A stretch of DNA of 64,000 nucleotides from Ahaetulla prasina (GCF_028640845.1 NC_080543.1:95097825-95161824); one strand, 5' to 3'. Shown: positions 9,426-21,985, counted from the stretch's first letter. Made by a program: numbers and translations. Notes: a model not told the origin generated them from the sequence alone.

Positions 9426-10768
9426 ATATATATTTTTGGAAATGCTTTTATTTAAATATATCCATTGAACCAGGAGTCAGATTTGATGACTTAAGTCAGA
9501 GCTGAACAATATTTGAGTGGCCATATCCTGATTGATAGTGATTTGATTTAATTTCTAATTTTTATATTTTAAATACAAAGCAGGAGACTTTTGGAAGGCA
9601 AAGAGCTTATTTGCCATTTGTAAGGCATGCAACAAAAGTAACAAAAGGGCAGGTCTTCAATTGTGTAATTACACCTGCTCTTTTGGTTTCAAGGACAATT
9701 CTCTTCCTTCACAAATGCCCCTGGCATGCTCACTTAAATGGTCAACTGCATGGTTTTGTCTGAGTAATTTGCTGTTGTTGTTGCCAAACAACAATTGACA
9801 CAATTCAAAATAGTGCAGGAAGGAAGAGCATCACTAGTTCTGTTCTGCTTTAGATTATCCTTGTGGTTTGACTTCATAATTTTTCAGCTGATTACAAAAG
9901 GTTTTGGGTGCTTCCCAAAGCTGGGAGTGATAAATTTCCCCACTATGCTTAATTCTTTGCCTTTCGATGATCTGGTGTTTTTCAGCTTTCCTGCACTAAA
10001 GTAAAAAAACTTCATGTCCCCATAAGAACATAAAATAAGTTCCTCTTTTTCCTTCTCTTTCCTTCAGTTTCATTCCCTAAAGTGAATCATTTTTTCCTTA
10101 CCAAAAAGTAAATTCTGCAATTGTAGTGCAGATATTTCAGATTGCAGTTATTTGACTGTCCTGAGCTATGCAATCATCACCTTCCGTTTACAAAAGAACT
10201 GAAAATGATGTGTTTGTTCTTTCACTCAAAATCAAGCTCACCATTCAACTGTTTTAACCTTCCTGATATACCAGCCTTCCCAAGTAAACCACATTCCCCA
10301 TTGCCATGGCCTACCTGTTTTTAATCACCAGGGAAACTGTTGTTTGCTTGAGAAGAATGGCACTTCTAAAGGAAAAGCAGGGTTAACTTTCTCCTAGGCA
10401 AGCCCTCCCCGTCAATGTGTCTGTGTGAAAGGAGTGCATGTGAGTGAAACAGAACAGACAAAGATAGGTTTGTTGGGTCTTTGAAGGCTTAGACTCTGCC
10501 CGCTATTTAATTCTGGCCCTAGGCTCGAGGAACCATCAAAAAGGCTATTCAGGAATCTTGCCCCTTCAGCAAGTCCCTAGCAAGGTATGAAACCAGCAGC
10601 TGTTTCATTTATAGAAAGGAGAGGAAATCTTCACCCACGAGACTCTGGTGAGTGGTGTAATAGAAACTGACCTCTTTTCACCATGCTTCAAGCATTCAAA
10701 TAAATAATGAGTTCTTTGCCTTCTAATTCTTCAGATGGGCAATAGCAACAACATAGAATTGGAACAGG
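9426..10768. other. No gene recognised
   Basis: Anonymous sequence without a named repeat. Open frames at 9795-10004 and 10142-10324 have no recognisable motif, no splice context I can defend and ordinary composition. Confidence 0.45.
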
Positions 10769-10776
10769 GTACTACA

Positions 10777-11011
10777 CAGGGGTGAAATTCAGCAAGTTCT
10801 GACAGGTTCTGGGGAAGCTGTAGCGGAAATTTTGAGTAGTTCAGAGAACCAGCAAATACCACCTCTGGCTGGCCCCAGAGTGGGGTGGGAATGGAGATTT
10901 CGCAGTATCCTTCCCCTGCCACGCCCACCAAGCCATACCCACCAAGCCACACCATGCCCACCAAGCCAAGCCCACAGAACCGGTAGTAAAACAATTTCAA
11001 TTCCACCACTG
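10777..11011. mobile_element. hAT MITE, CAG(T/G)GGTG family, 235 bp
   Basis: Perfect 8-bp direct repeats GTACTACA lie at 10769-10776 and 11012-11019. The left end is CAGGGGTGAAATTCAGCAAG; the right end AACAATTTCAATTCCACCACTG reads in complement as CAGTGGTGGAATTG. Internal blocks CACGCCCACCAAGCC and AGAACCGGTAGTAAAAC are shared with 16203, 20895 and 35584. No transposase is present. Confidence 0.9.
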
Positions 11012-11019
11012 GTACTACA

Positions 11020-14005
11020 GTAATGTTATTTTTAGCAGGAAAATGTTCTGGATATGAAGAAAATGGGAGGAAACTATTAGCAAGAAAAGGGCAGCCATGT
11101 CCAGTTCCTTCTTTCATCTTGACAGCAAGTAGATCCAAGATATGGAACCCCTTAGAAGAAAAGTGGATATCTGATGCCACGTTATCTGGCAAGCATTTAC
11201 TTGCTCTGGCAAGTAAATGAGTAGATAATAGGCTTTCAAGACAATGATTGTCAGCGTCAGATTTACATAGAGAAGTCAAAGAACAAGGATATAATTATGC
11301 AGCCAGAAGTTAGATGCACCTTCTTTTTCTTCCTGTTTTATGCTATGGATTGAAGTGGTAACACCCTTTTTTAAAATGGTTTGTCATTCAAATAAAAAAT
11401 AATAAAACGTTGCATTTCAGGTGACTGAAGATCATCTTTATAACTCAGTGTGCCTTAATATATCAGTCAAAGAAACTGTGCCACTTAGTTCACGCACTAC
11501 TGGGATTTCTGACATGGAGGGAGGGGTATCTTTATGTATTTGTATAAATTTTCAAGATGTACTCTACTCCTGTATTTCAGAGTTTATCATTGGTTTCCTA
11601 ATAAGCTTTGTCAGAAGAATCCAAATTCACAAGTTTTAAAAGATGACTATACTGTATGGTTTAAAAGTTCTTGCTTTTAAATTCTAAAATTGCTAGAAAT
11701 TTTCTGGAGAGCCAACATGATATAACGGTTAAGATGTTGAACTAGGACCTAGGTTCAGATATACCTTGAATCAAGGAAACTCATGGATGATTTCAAATTA
11801 ATCCTTCCCACTTTTTCAGCTCAACTTACCTCTGAATATTGCTGTAGCAATAAAATAAGAGATGTCCACAGAAACCAACTTGAGCTGTTGCAGAAAACAC
11901 AAGATATAAATAAAGATTTCTTTTCTGCCCAAAATTCACTCAATTAGATGTACCCAAAATTGCTTTAGAATTCTTCCAAGGGAGAAATCAGCTTGGAAGA
12001 TATTCCCAAGGGTGCTTGTCAAAGCTGCCCCAGTCAGGTCCCTTAGGAAAGAAAGACCCTTGACTCTATTTGGGTGAAGTGAAAAGTTCATTTACTAAAG
12101 GCTACTGGCTGTATTAAAGTCAAGCTGGAACTAAATTTCCCACATAAAAAAAAGATTACAGATTTTATCTTCATCCCAGCCCTCCCCCCATAACCAGTTC
12201 ATCCTCAGCCAATGAAGAGCCACATAGGTGTTTTGAGAATGCTGAGATGTTTGGAGTAGTCTATATTCCAATCTCAGGCCTTGAGAGCTGGCACAAACTG
12301 GTTTTGTGCTTCCCTGGTCTTCATCAAATCTCCCTCCCCTTTTCCCATCACATCACATCCCCATACATGTTTATTGCCATTTGTCCTCCCCCTCCCTTGC
12401 CCCCTCACTCCTAGCCTTTGATGGCAGGATGCCATCAAGGTGCCAAGCCAAAAATGGCAGACCTGACAGTGCTGCTCTTTCACTTGCTTAGTTACGAGTT
12501 GACCAAGGAATATTTATATGAATGTCCACTCCTCATTATTCAATTATCTCTGCCATTGTCTCCAAACATGCTTTAGTTAAATACCACCAAACTCTCCTGA
12601 GTTTGTTAAGTAACAATGCTACTGTTACTACAAAGAGTTTTGTAGAAATCATTGGTTTTCTCTTTCCTCTAAGAAATCATCCACTCAATTTCTCTACTCA
12701 CATCACAAATGCAGTGAATTTTCAAAGGACATTTGTGCCTGGCTTATTTCTATTATTCCTCTAAGTAGCTGCCCAAATCCATGAAAAACATGCACAGTTC
12801 CATGATATAACAGGAATAGAAGGACCCCACTGCTTTCATATTCCTGTTCTTTTCTGCATTAATTTGCCTTTGTACACCTGTCAACCCCTGCTTTTATCAC
12901 ACATAGTTTGTGTTATGTATATGCCTTAATTATTGCCTTACTCTCTTCCAGTGAAAAACAACAAAATAGCCACCTAGCAAATGTTAAATGCTGGCTAGGA
13001 TTTATTTCAGGCTCCCAAGTTCATGGCACAAAGTAATGTGTTGAAATTTACTGTATCTTTTCCAAGAGATCTACTTCCAGGTTTTCTGTTTAGCAGTTCT
13101 GCTGAAAATTTTATTCACAGCCTGTGTAGGGATGCATTTGGCCAGACAGCCATGAAAGATTCTAATATACAATTCTAATTTGTATATTTATCTTGCTTTG
13201 CAAAGCCTATTATTTGCACAGTTTAGGTCAGAAGAAAATGGAGGTAGAGCTAGAGACAAATTAGACTCCAGGTTAAAATTTGGGGGGATAACTATGTATT
13301 ATTGTATGCAGACACTAAACTACTATTTGAAGACATATTCTGCTTGAAGAGGTGTCCAGTCCAAATTACTCTTTAAGCTAAAAAGCTATATTAAAAGGGG
13401 CAGCTGGAGACATTGGGAAATCACCAATAGGACTATGTGGCCTTTAGTAGACTTTGTTTTGAGAAAGGCTTAAGTAACTGATTTCAGATATTTACAATTG
13501 TCTACATAGAAGCCTTTTTCAGCTTTTGCAGACTCCAATTAGTTTTTCAACTTTTTGTAAGACAAGATAGAGCTCCTGCCACTTTGGACTCAAAATCACC
13601 TCCCAAGATCCGCTAACAGCTAATATCGAGGCAAAAGGCACAAAAGTCACCTGATGTAGAGAATTGCAGAAATAACCTATGGAGGAAATCAAGAACTGCT
13701 AACAGAATTATGAAGGGATCATAAAGATATGAACAAAATTAGGAAAGCAGACACCATCTCAGGCTCAGCCCTGAGAAAGAAAAGAAGATAAGAAATAAAT
13801 GGCAGATAACTCCACCTTGATTCTGTGTGATATAAGAAGGGGCAGAGGAAATCAGGATTTCATTATTATTATATCCAACAATAATACCAACATGGGGTTT
13901 CACTGGTTCTTTTAGTTTCAGCTTCCTGACCTAGTCTAAGTTGAAGGGCTGACACCTGGCCATAATATTCCCTTCTACTGTGAAATAAATTATATTTTTA
14001 TTCAG
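11020..14005. other. No gene recognised apart from one SINE fragment
   Basis: Three kilobases of anonymous sequence. Chance open frames (for example 11421-11639 and 12522-12764) show no family motif. The only recognisable repeat is the SINE head at 11712-11830. Confidence 0.45.
11712..11830 (+). mobile_element. tRNA-derived SINE fragment
   Basis: GCCAACATGATATAACGGTT and GAACTAGGACCTAGGTTCAG resemble a tRNA-like head with a degraded A box (ATAACGGTTAAG) and B box (GGTTCAGAT). Only the first ~120 bp can be followed. Confidence 0.5.
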
Positions 14006-14009
14006 ATAA

Positions 14010-14362
14010 AAGTTTTAATGAAAAGAAGAACTAGGGCTGATATAATAGCAGTGTTCCAATATCTAAGGGGCTGCCATAAAAAAGAGGGAGTCAGCCTATT
14101 CTCCAAAGCACCTGAAAGCAGGGCAAGAAGCAATGAGTGAAAACTAATCAAGAAAACAACCAACCTAGAACAAATTTCCTGACAGATAGAACAATTAATC
14201 AGTGGAACGATGCCTCCAGAAGTTGTGAATGTTCCAACACTGGTGGTTTTAAAGAAGAGATTGGACAAGCATCGGTCTAAAATGATATGGGATTTCCTGC
14301 TTGAATAGAAGTTAGACTAGAAGACCTCCAAGATGTCTTTCAACTCTGTTATTCTGTTAAAA
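14010..14362 (+). mobile_element. CR1 LINE 3' end, plus strand
   Basis: The frame GAAAAGAAGAACTAGGGCTG onward matches the coding end of the CR1 at 8980-9265 (KRRTRGD, QYLRGC, LFSKAPE type segments, all broken), followed by the 3' UTR (CTAGAAGACCTCCAAGATGT) and CTGTTATTCTGTTA at the end. Several frameshifts; a dead copy of about 350 bp. Confidence 0.8.
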
Positions 14363-14639
14363 GAAATTCCTTCTAAATCAGCATATACAAATTTTATTCA
14401 GATCTTTGGCATTATTTGCCATCTTCATGCTGCATGTTTATCTTTTTATTTATCACATTTTATTTCATGGTATTGTAAAATGTCAGGGTGGGAAGGGATG
14501 CTAGAGATCCAGTTTCTACCAAGTGCAGATATCCACTACCACAGCATTGTCAGCAAATCATCTTACCTGTTTCTGAGGAACATTTCCATCCATTGTCTTC
14601 TGAGGCAGTCTGTTCTATTTTCAACAGCTCTTACCACCA

Positions 14640-15010
14640 AGATTTAACAGATTAACAGGGTTAGAAGGGACCTTGTACTGTAGGTCATGTAGTCCAATCC
14701 CACCACCACCCAAGCAGAAGACCCTACACCATTTCTGACAAATGGCAGCCTAATCTCTTCTTAAAAGCTTCCAGTGATAGGTTGAATCTCTCCTTGATTC
14801 CATCCATTGTTTCATGTCTGGCCTTTGGGTGCCTTGGAAAATAGCTTGACCCCTTCCTCTCTGTGGCAGCCCCTCAAATATTGGAACACTGTTATCATGT
14901 CTCCCCTGGTCCTTCTCTTCACTAGACTAGCCATGCCCAGTTCCTGTAACCGTTCTTCATACGTTTTAGTCTCCAGTTCCCTAATCATCTTGACATTTAA
15001 TACGATATCC
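14640..15010 (-). mobile_element. CR1 LINE 3' end, minus strand
   Basis: The complement carries the CR1 3' UTR (starting at GGGTTAGAAGGGACCTTG in plus orientation) and coding remnants: [20 protein letters not shown] followed by [15 protein letters not shown] within 14812-15000. The match to the plus-strand copy at 8940-9060 is clear. It lies about 280 bp from the opposed CR1 tail at 14362. Confidence 0.8.
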
Positions 15011-15570
15011 AAGTAAAACCTACTTCCTTGTAATTTAAATCCATTATTCTTTTCCTGTGCTATTAAATAATTTTGAATAATTCTGTACCATATTTTACAT
15101 GACAGATCTTCATATACAATACATGAAGACATTTTACATATCTCCTAACCGTGTTCCCTTTTCCAGGCAAACACAGTGCGTTCAACCAATCCTTTTTTTT
15201 CCTCCTTCCCAGCCCCTTATAATCTTGGTTGTTCCTCAGAACATGCACCAAATCAATCTCCTTCTTAAAATGTGAACTCAGAACTCTTTGTGAATCATAA
15301 GTGACCATCTAATTAGAACATTCTTGTCCAAAACCCAGAAAATAGTGAGAGCAACTATAGAGTAACCAATGTTCTGATTCAGTGTTTATTGCTTCCTTAT
15401 CCAGCAAAGATAAGGAGTTTACTTTCTTCTTCCTACAGCTTGGTTGTTCCTTCAATTCATAATTCATTTTCTTCTTTAAAGACAATGGGGGGATGCTATA
15501 AAGGTAAAATGTTTGAAGATTCTTTTGGCTCAAGAGGATGCCTGGACTTTGAATAGCTTGTTGAAGGCCA
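15011..15570. other. No gene recognised
   Basis: Anonymous sequence between a CR1 fragment and an LTR. The minus-strand open frames at 15063-15308 and 15309-15533 show no motif. Confidence 0.45.
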
Positions 15571-16160
15571 TTGTCATGCCCCTGTCAGAGTCTGAATCCA
15601 AAGGGGAAGAGGAACAGCTGACAGAAAGTGAGAGAGTGGATCCGTTGGCTGTGGAAAAAACTGGGGAAGAGCAAAGTCAGGCTGGGCAGAGCAGGGGAGA
15701 GGTAGAACAAGGTAGATGGGGTTCAGATGAAGACCAAGGCCCACCCCATCTTCATCCTAGGCAGTGCAGGGAGGAACGGAGAAGAGAGCAATGTCAGTTG
15801 TGTGGTTTACGAGGGAGGAAAGGGACCTGATCCTCTTTAACAAGGCACAGTTGCTGATGGAGTTTAAAAGAGAAGGCAAATGGGGGGGGCATTTGCCAGG
15901 AACAAACACCGAGTTTATCTGGTGTTTCTTTGAATCCTGGCATCCTCTCAACTGGTTTAATTTATTGCTGTGCTACTTTACTTGTGAAATTCTTTATTTT
16001 GCTTGCCCTTCCAGATTAATTACCTTGTCTTGCCAAAGATTATTACAGGTTGGTGGAAGAGCTCTCTCCAGGTTGGAGAGTTGAAAGGAACACTGGGGGC
16101 AGTATTGATGATAATAAAGGGACTCATATCGGTTCTCTGGCTGTGTTGCCTTTGTGTCAT
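15571..16160 (+). mobile_element. Probable solo LTR, plus strand
   Basis: The segment begins TGTCATGCCCCTGTCAGAGT, is rich in GAG/GAA codon-like purines through 15590-15700, and holds AATAAA at 16113-16118 about 45 bp before a TGTGTCA that could be its right end. Start with TG, end with CA, a late polyadenylation signal and length near 590 bp all suit an LTR of the same general class as 54834-55424. No target duplication was found, so the ends are uncertain. The open frames across it are non-coding LTR sequence. Confidence 0.5.
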
Positions 16161-16202
16161 GCCCTGGTTCATCAAAGCCATCCTCCAAAAGTGGGTGGGA
16201 TC

Positions 16203-16938
16203 CAAGGGTGGTATTCACTTACCTTCGCTACCGGTTTGCAAATGTGAGCATGCGCGCCTCCTCCACGCATACACAGAGCCTTCTGTGCATATTGTCGTGT
16301 CCCACTCCTCCGCTGACGGCCGGGTCAGGGAAATCCGAATCAGGCATGCCTCTGCAGCTCTGCCAAAGTTCTAGCAAAGTCCTCAGGGCAGGCAGGAGAC
16401 CAGAAAGTGACTTCAGCAAGATATGTTTAGACTTTGCCTGACTCAGAGAATGCCAGAAAGCAGGTCCTTTATATAGGCCATGGAGTGTGGCTCCATGACT
16501 CAGCACTTATCCAGGCCTGCCCCTCCCTTCCTTCTGTTGCCTCCGTCTATCAAGTCTTCTGACGCGTGGGTCACTCCAGTCTGCAGCTGTTGGCAATTGA
16601 CCTCCCTCAGGCTCACATGCTTGGAGGAGGGGGAGGGGTCTAGTTGCTCCGTTTGCCTGGGCATGGAGCCAGAGCTGGGGGCTGGAGATACTTCCTCCTC
16701 TTCAGCCTGTCTGGGCATGGAGCCAGGGCTGGGGCCGGGAGGCATACTAGGACATTCCTCCGTGTTCGGAAGCAGATAAGAAGGCCCCGGCTGTGGTGAG
16801 ATCGGATAAGACACAACACATATGCAGAGGGTCAAAAGTGGGACACTATGATGTCCAGAAGGATGGGCAGAGCCTCCTGCCGCCACTGCTGCTACTGGAT
16901 CACGCAATCCGGATAGAGCCAGCTGAATTTCACCACTG
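16203..16938. mobile_element. Composite hAT element (736 bp) carrying an LTR
   Basis: Perfect 8-bp repeats GTGGGATC at 16195-16202 and 16939-16946 bound the element. Left end CAAGGGTGGTATTCACTTAC with CGCTACCGGTTTGC, right end CTGAATTTCACCACTG; both match the hAT family at 10777, 20895 and 35584. About 560 bp of the interior is an unrelated LTR (16287-16848), so the original MITE was only some 180 bp. Confidence 0.85.
16287..16848 (-). mobile_element. Solo LTR nested in the hAT element
   Basis: The termini are inverted: TGTCGTGTCCCACTCC on the left and AGTGGGACAC on the right. On the minus strand it begins TGTCCCACTTTTGACC and ends GTGGGACACGACA, with a TATA-box-like TATATAAAGGAC near 16464-16476. 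It also contains a duplicated block GGGCATGGAGCCAGAGCTGG / GGGCATGGAGCCAGGGCTGG. No internal coding region is present, so it is a solo LTR. A 5-bp duplication was not recognised; boundaries are approximate. Confidence 0.6.
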
Positions 16939-16946
16939 GTGGGATC

Positions 16947-17565
16947 ACTTTATTCCTTAATTTATTATATGATATTTTTATTCATTATTTAAACTAAATT
17001 ATGTTTACAACAGTTTCAATAATAACAAATCCCACCCTGAATATAAACTTGACTTTCTTTTCATCGATGATATATAGAAAAAGAATGTTACACAATAGTG
17101 AAAACTATCACACTCTCCTTCCTTGTCACCTTTTGTAGGTTCCTGCCCAAGGATCGCAGTGTACCAATCCTGTAGAAAAATGCCAGCCTCTCTGGGAGAA
17201 AATTAATCAAAGAGGAGCCGAAGAAGAAAGAGGAAGAGAGATTAAAAAAGCAGAGTAAAAGCTATAAGGTGCTTGATGGTAGCATGGAGGGCTTTCTTCT
17301 GAAGATGTCAGAGGAAAACCGCAAACATGCTGCAGCCAAAGGAAACAATAGCAGGAACAGAGAAATCCAAAAGATTTCCAGAATGCTGCTGGTTATTGCC
17401 TTGGCAGTAGGGCAAAGAGCAGGGAACTGGCCACAAAAAGGCCCAAAGCACTGGCATTCCTATTCTGGAAAAGCAACATCGAGATTCTGAGTGCTGGGTA
17501 CCTATAACAAAGAACAATATGTTGTCAGTTCCATGAGAAAGCCAAAGGTGCTGGCAAGTATGCAA
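16947..17565. other. No gene recognised
   Basis: Anonymous A/T-rich sequence. The 73-codon frame at 17269-17490 is Lys/Gly-rich without a motif. Confidence 0.45.
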
Positions 17566-17842
17566 GGGCCTCTGGTGGCTCAACAGACTAATGCAGTCTG
17601 TTATTAACACAGCTGCTTGCAATTACTGCAGGTTCAAGCCCCACCAGGCCCAAGGTTGACTCAGCCTTCCATCCTTTATAAGGTAGGTAAAATGAGGACC
17701 CAGATTATTGGGGGCAATAAGTTGACTTTGTATATAATATACAAATGGATGAAGACTATTGCTTGACATAGTGTAAGCCGCCCTGAGTCTTCGGAGAAGA
17801 GCGGGATATAAATGCAAATAAAAAAAAATAAAAATAAAAAAA
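17566..17842 (+). mobile_element. Sauria-like SINE with L2-type tail, copy 1
   Basis: The head GGGCCTCTGGTGGCTCAACA carries an A-box-like element, GCAGGTTCAAGCCCCACC a B box. The core (AAGGTTGACTCAGCCTTCCA, AAAATGAGGACCCAGATTAT) is that of Sauria SINEs. The 3' end GCCGCCCTGAGTCTTCGGAG plus GCGGGATATAAATGC and an A-rich AAATA tail resembles the L2 LINE end at 51005-51045. Other copies: 40585, 50697 and 56609. Confidence 0.85.
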
Positions 17843-20800
17843 AGGCAGCTCCAAATGCTGGCAGGACTTAAAGACCTAAGCAGCTTCTCCAACATAAAAT
17901 CTAGGCTTAAAAAAAACAAACAGCTGTGCATACTCATGACATTGGGCTGGTGCTGGCTGGTTTGGTTGGGCAAGGCTGAAACAAAATATTAAACCAAAGT
18001 AGAGGTAAGCTGTATAGTTGGGTTACACAACTGGCCTTTTCTGGGGTAATACCCACTTTGTGGAACACTCCCCCATGAAAACATATGCAGTCCTATCCTG
18101 TTAATAGCTTGCAGGCAAGTTGAAGCTGCAATGTTCCAGTGAGCCACCAGCTCCCGGCTAATTTGAAGAAGGATAATTATTTTATGTATCCCTATTTCCT
18201 GCATTTTTTATTTTGTGCTTTTATCCTTATTTTGTAGCCATCTACACTAAGAGGCCTTCAGTGTAAATAACGAATAAAAAAACATCTTGGATAATATAGG
18301 AAGTAAAATAGAATAGAAAGTAGAATCATAAAAATATATAAAACATAGTATAAGTAAGATGAGAATAGGCTAAAACTCTTAACTGAACAAAAGAGACTGG
18401 AAATTCAGGCCTATATTACCTGCTTTGTTCTGATATAAATTTTGTAATAAAAAAGCACTGATTAGAGAAATTATCCTCTCTCCTTCCTGCATTGACTACC
18501 ATCTCTAAACTGGATGCGCAGCAGTGAATTTTTTATTTAATGTTATATCTCCCTCTACTGATCAAGTGAAAACACCAAGGGCTATCTCTCCTCTTCTCAA
18601 GGGAAGAACAAGAGATTTCCAAATAAAGTAAGATCAAAGTTCCTTCCTTCCCTTCTTTCTTTCTTTTTTCTTTTGACATTTTTTGGGGAGGCAGGACTGC
18701 AGTTTTAATGGGCAAAATAGATATCTTAAGCTTTGCAAAAGTATCATTGTGCCCTTTAAAATAATTTTAAAAGGAAATATTTGGGCCAATTTAGGAAAAC
18801 TTGAAGTGGTTTCTAAAGATTTCAGTGGGTGCCATAAGTCTCATGTTTTATTCATTATATGTTCATTTTGCTCATTACATTCCTAAAAAGAAAATCCAGG
18901 GGAAAAAAGCAAGTGGCAACATTTTGGTCCCATCTAAAAGTGATTCACTTTGACTGTGTGATCTATTGAGGTGAGCCAAATGCAATCAGAGCAAGTATGT
19001 CAGCTAACCTAAATGGGACTCGGCGCTAATAGTTGAACATTGACTTTTTTCCTAAGCTTGACTTTAGTCAAGGAAAGACAGGCATAATGGAATTGAGACC
19101 TGGCCATCTGGGACTGCTCTTTTCTGATGTTAAATAGAACTGGTGCCTGGAGAATTCTGAGAGTTGTAGTCCATTCATTTTAAAGTTGCCCAATTTGAAA
19201 ACCAGTGAATTAGAACGTGCCCTGCCAGCTTGCCATTTCCAGAAGCCTGGCAAACATAATGAAGAAATGTCCTGGGCACCTCTCGTGAAGAGACGTAATC
19301 TGCAATTTTGTCAATGTACATCATGTGAAAATAAAAGAAAGCCAGTATTTTAATCTGTTTAAAAAATCCCCTAAGCTAAAGACCTGGGGACAGGTAGTAA
19401 TGGCATCTATTAATTTATTTCATATTTAAGAGTGGATCTAAACATTCAATTTCTTTTTGAGTTGCTCAAGCCAAGCCTCATTGAGTTGCTCAAGCCAAGC
19501 CTCATACTGGACTAACTCAAAAGTCTAAGAAGTATGTTATGGAAAAAGAGCAGGACAGAAGAGAACTGCATGTACATAATGAGAGGTAATGTGTCTATCT
19601 AATCACATCCAAATCTCTTTGTTGTTGTGGTTCCCCATCTGGTTAAGACCAATTAGCACATTATTGTAAAAAGGCCAACACTTCTGATAGAAGGAACTAG
19701 ACATTACAGACTAGAGTGGTTACTAATTGATAGTACTATAAAAAGGTAGACTGAAAAACAGGTGCTAACAGTGTATTTGCGTTGGCTCACACTCTTCCTA
19801 GTACTTCCCAATTATTTGTCCTTATAAGAGGAAAACAAAAATCTTATCCGATTTTAGCCTCATTGACATCAACAGAAACGTTTCAGCCCTGACAGTATGT
19901 AAAAGTGAGCACAATGAGAGTTCTCAAATCCAACTGATCATTGTTTTTGAGTTGTTATATACAAATTTTCATGTATGCATTTTAAAGCATTATCAGAATG
20001 ACAATCAGATAGACTATCTCAAAAATATGGGAAATAAGGCGATACCTTGGAAATAAGGTACTCGACTACTTCAAAACATGTTGCATTTGGTATTTGACAC
20101 AAAAATGTCCTGGTACTCAGTGTCTGTTTGGTACTTTATGTGCTGTAAAAGGAAGTGGTGGACAGCTGCAGATTGCGGACAGGAAGTAGGCCATGTTGAG
20201 AAGGTAACTGACATAAAAAAAAGGATAGATAGGAAGTCCTTCCCAACTGAAATAAAGAGTCATGTGGTGAGTCACATGTTTGGTTGGTACTCATTATTTT
20301 TAGTACTCATAGTGCATCCCTGAACCAATCAAGGTTCAATACTGAAATACCACTGTACTGAGAAAATTAATGGCTTTTCAACACTCTTGTATACATCCCA
20401 TCCTAGAAACATGAACTTCAGGCTTGGCTCTGCTAAAGAGAGAAACATGGTCAGACAAATGATTCTGTAACCTAGCAGTTAAATTCAGCAGAACTCAGAA
20501 CAGTTCTCAACAAAACTTCAGATCCTACAAAACAATTCAATTACAGAATAATGGCTTCACAGTTAGCTGCCCTTCATTGCTCTCTTTTCTCCATTGACAT
20601 GTGTTTTGGGAAATTTCTGCTCCCTTCAGAGCAGATGACCAAATGACTCCATTGATGCATTATATTTTGAAGTCTAACTCATATTCTTTCACGTTACACA
20701 TTTACATTATATCCAATCAAAACTGAAGCCCTATTTCTTTCAATGATTTAAACATGCTACCAATAATTATTGATATCAACAAATTTTGTTATGATTAGGT

Positions 20801-20886
20801 GTCATCAAGATACTTAACATTCACCACTCTGAGGTCATTAATTGGAAAAAGAACAAAAAAGTTCTTCTCCCATCAGATAATTCATA
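17843..20886. other. No gene recognised; one MITE remnant and one tandem duplication
   Basis: Three kilobases without a nameable gene. A degenerate MITE of the CAGGGGTCTCC family spans about 19140-19205 (GAATTCTGAGAGTTGTAGTC, TTTTAAAGTTGCCCAATTTG), and a 24-bp unit is duplicated at 19458-19505. Remaining open frames have no motif. Confidence 0.45.
19458..19505. repeat. Perfect 24-bp tandem duplication
   Basis: The unit TGAGTTGCTCAAGCCAAGCC + TCAT occurs twice head to tail (19458-19481 and 19482-19505) without a mismatch, implying a recent slippage or microhomology event. Confidence 0.9.
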
Positions 20887-21184
20887 CATTTAACCAGTGG
20901 TGGGATTCAAATAATTTAACAACAGGTTCTGTCAGCGTGGCTAGGTGGTCATGTGACAGGGTGGGCGTAGCTAACTCAATATCACTCACATTAAGGGGTG
21001 CCCCTCCTGGCCCCTCCTCTCCCAGTCATTCCTTGTCACACCCAGCCTCAACATATCTATAGTTCTGTAAAAATGTTGTTCATCTTTTTTCAACTTTATT
21101 ATCTACATACCATACCATAGGTCTAGTTTCATAGACCACTGAAAGATAGAAATGGCTCACATGCTTTGCCCAAGAGTGTGATAG

Positions 21185-21490
21185 GCAACAGATTTTTAAG
21201 GGGCTGCCAGAAAGAATGGGGAGGGTGGCAATGTATTTTCTGAAGAAGCAGAAGGCAAAACAAGAAGCAATGGATAGAAACTGAACAAACAGAAGCAACC
21301 TAAAACTAAGGAGAAACTTCCTGACAGTAAGAACAATTAACCAGTGGAACTGCTTGTCTCCAGAAGTTCTGGGTGCTTCCACAATGGAGGTTTTCAAGGG
21401 GAGACGGGACAGCCACTTCTCTGAAATGGTATAGGGTTCACACACACACCCCAAGGTCCCTTCTAAGTGCTGTTCTGTTATTCTGCCATC
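21185..21490 (+). mobile_element. CR1 LINE 3' end inside the hAT element
   Basis: AAGGGGCTGCCAGAAAGAAT through AACAATTAACCAGTGGAACT and ATGGTATAGGGTTCACACAC to CTGTTCTGTTATTCTG matches the CR1 coding end and 3' UTR at 9030-9337. Frames are broken. A CACACACACA stretch at 21439 interrupts the 3' UTR. Confidence 0.75.
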
Positions 21491-21524
21491 TTTCCCAGGC
21501 TCTCTACTCAGATTTTGGCATCCT

Positions 21525-21602
21525 CAGTTTTCCTGCCTGAGCAGGGGGTTGGACTAGAAGACCTCCAAAGTCCCTTTCAAGTCTGTTATTCTGTTATTCT
21601 TG
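21525..21602 (+). mobile_element. Second CR1 extreme 3' end
   Basis: TTCCTGCCTGAGCAGGGGGT, TGGACTAGAAGACCTCCAAA and CTGTTATTCTGTTATTCTT are another copy of the CR1 3' UTR end, only 40 bp downstream of the first and missing any coding part. Confidence 0.75.
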
Positions 21603-21899
21603 AGTTAAATAGCTAAGACCCTCATTGGGGCCCTATCTCTTTTGCTCCCTCTGGAGCTGAGCTGCCTCTAGACATTCATTTTAATAAGATTTTTAGAAAC
21701 CTGCAGTTGAAAGTTCTTCATGTCTCCTTACCCTGAAGACCCAATTTCATTTGGAATTTAACCCCAAAATGATTGCCCTTTTAGCATTTCTTTTGACACT
21801 TCTCCAAAATGGACCCCCAAGAAGCCACATGTCAAAAGGCAGCAGAGCTGCTGGTAGCTAAGTGCTAAGGCAGGATTTATCTCAGACCCTCACTGTCTC

Positions 21900-21985
21900 T
21901 CATTATAATCTTCCTTTCTTCCTTCCTCCCTCCCTCCCTCCCTGCTTCCTCCTTCTCTCCTTTTTATTCCCACCTCCTTCCTTCT
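21900..21985. repeat. Polypyrimidine tract (CCTT/CCCT)n
   Basis: Nearly pure C/T over about 80 bases (TTCCTTTCTTCCTTCCTCCC followed by TCCC repeats), with a strong purine/pyrimidine strand asymmetry. Confidence 0.75.

Noticed and set aside
16500..16907. 135-codon minus-strand open frame
   Set aside because: It lies in an LTR inside a hAT element and has no recognisable domain; best seen as non-coding.
17566..17660. tRNA gene from A and B boxes
   Set aside because: The boxes belong to SINE heads; no cloverleaf acceptor or anticodon arm can be drawn.
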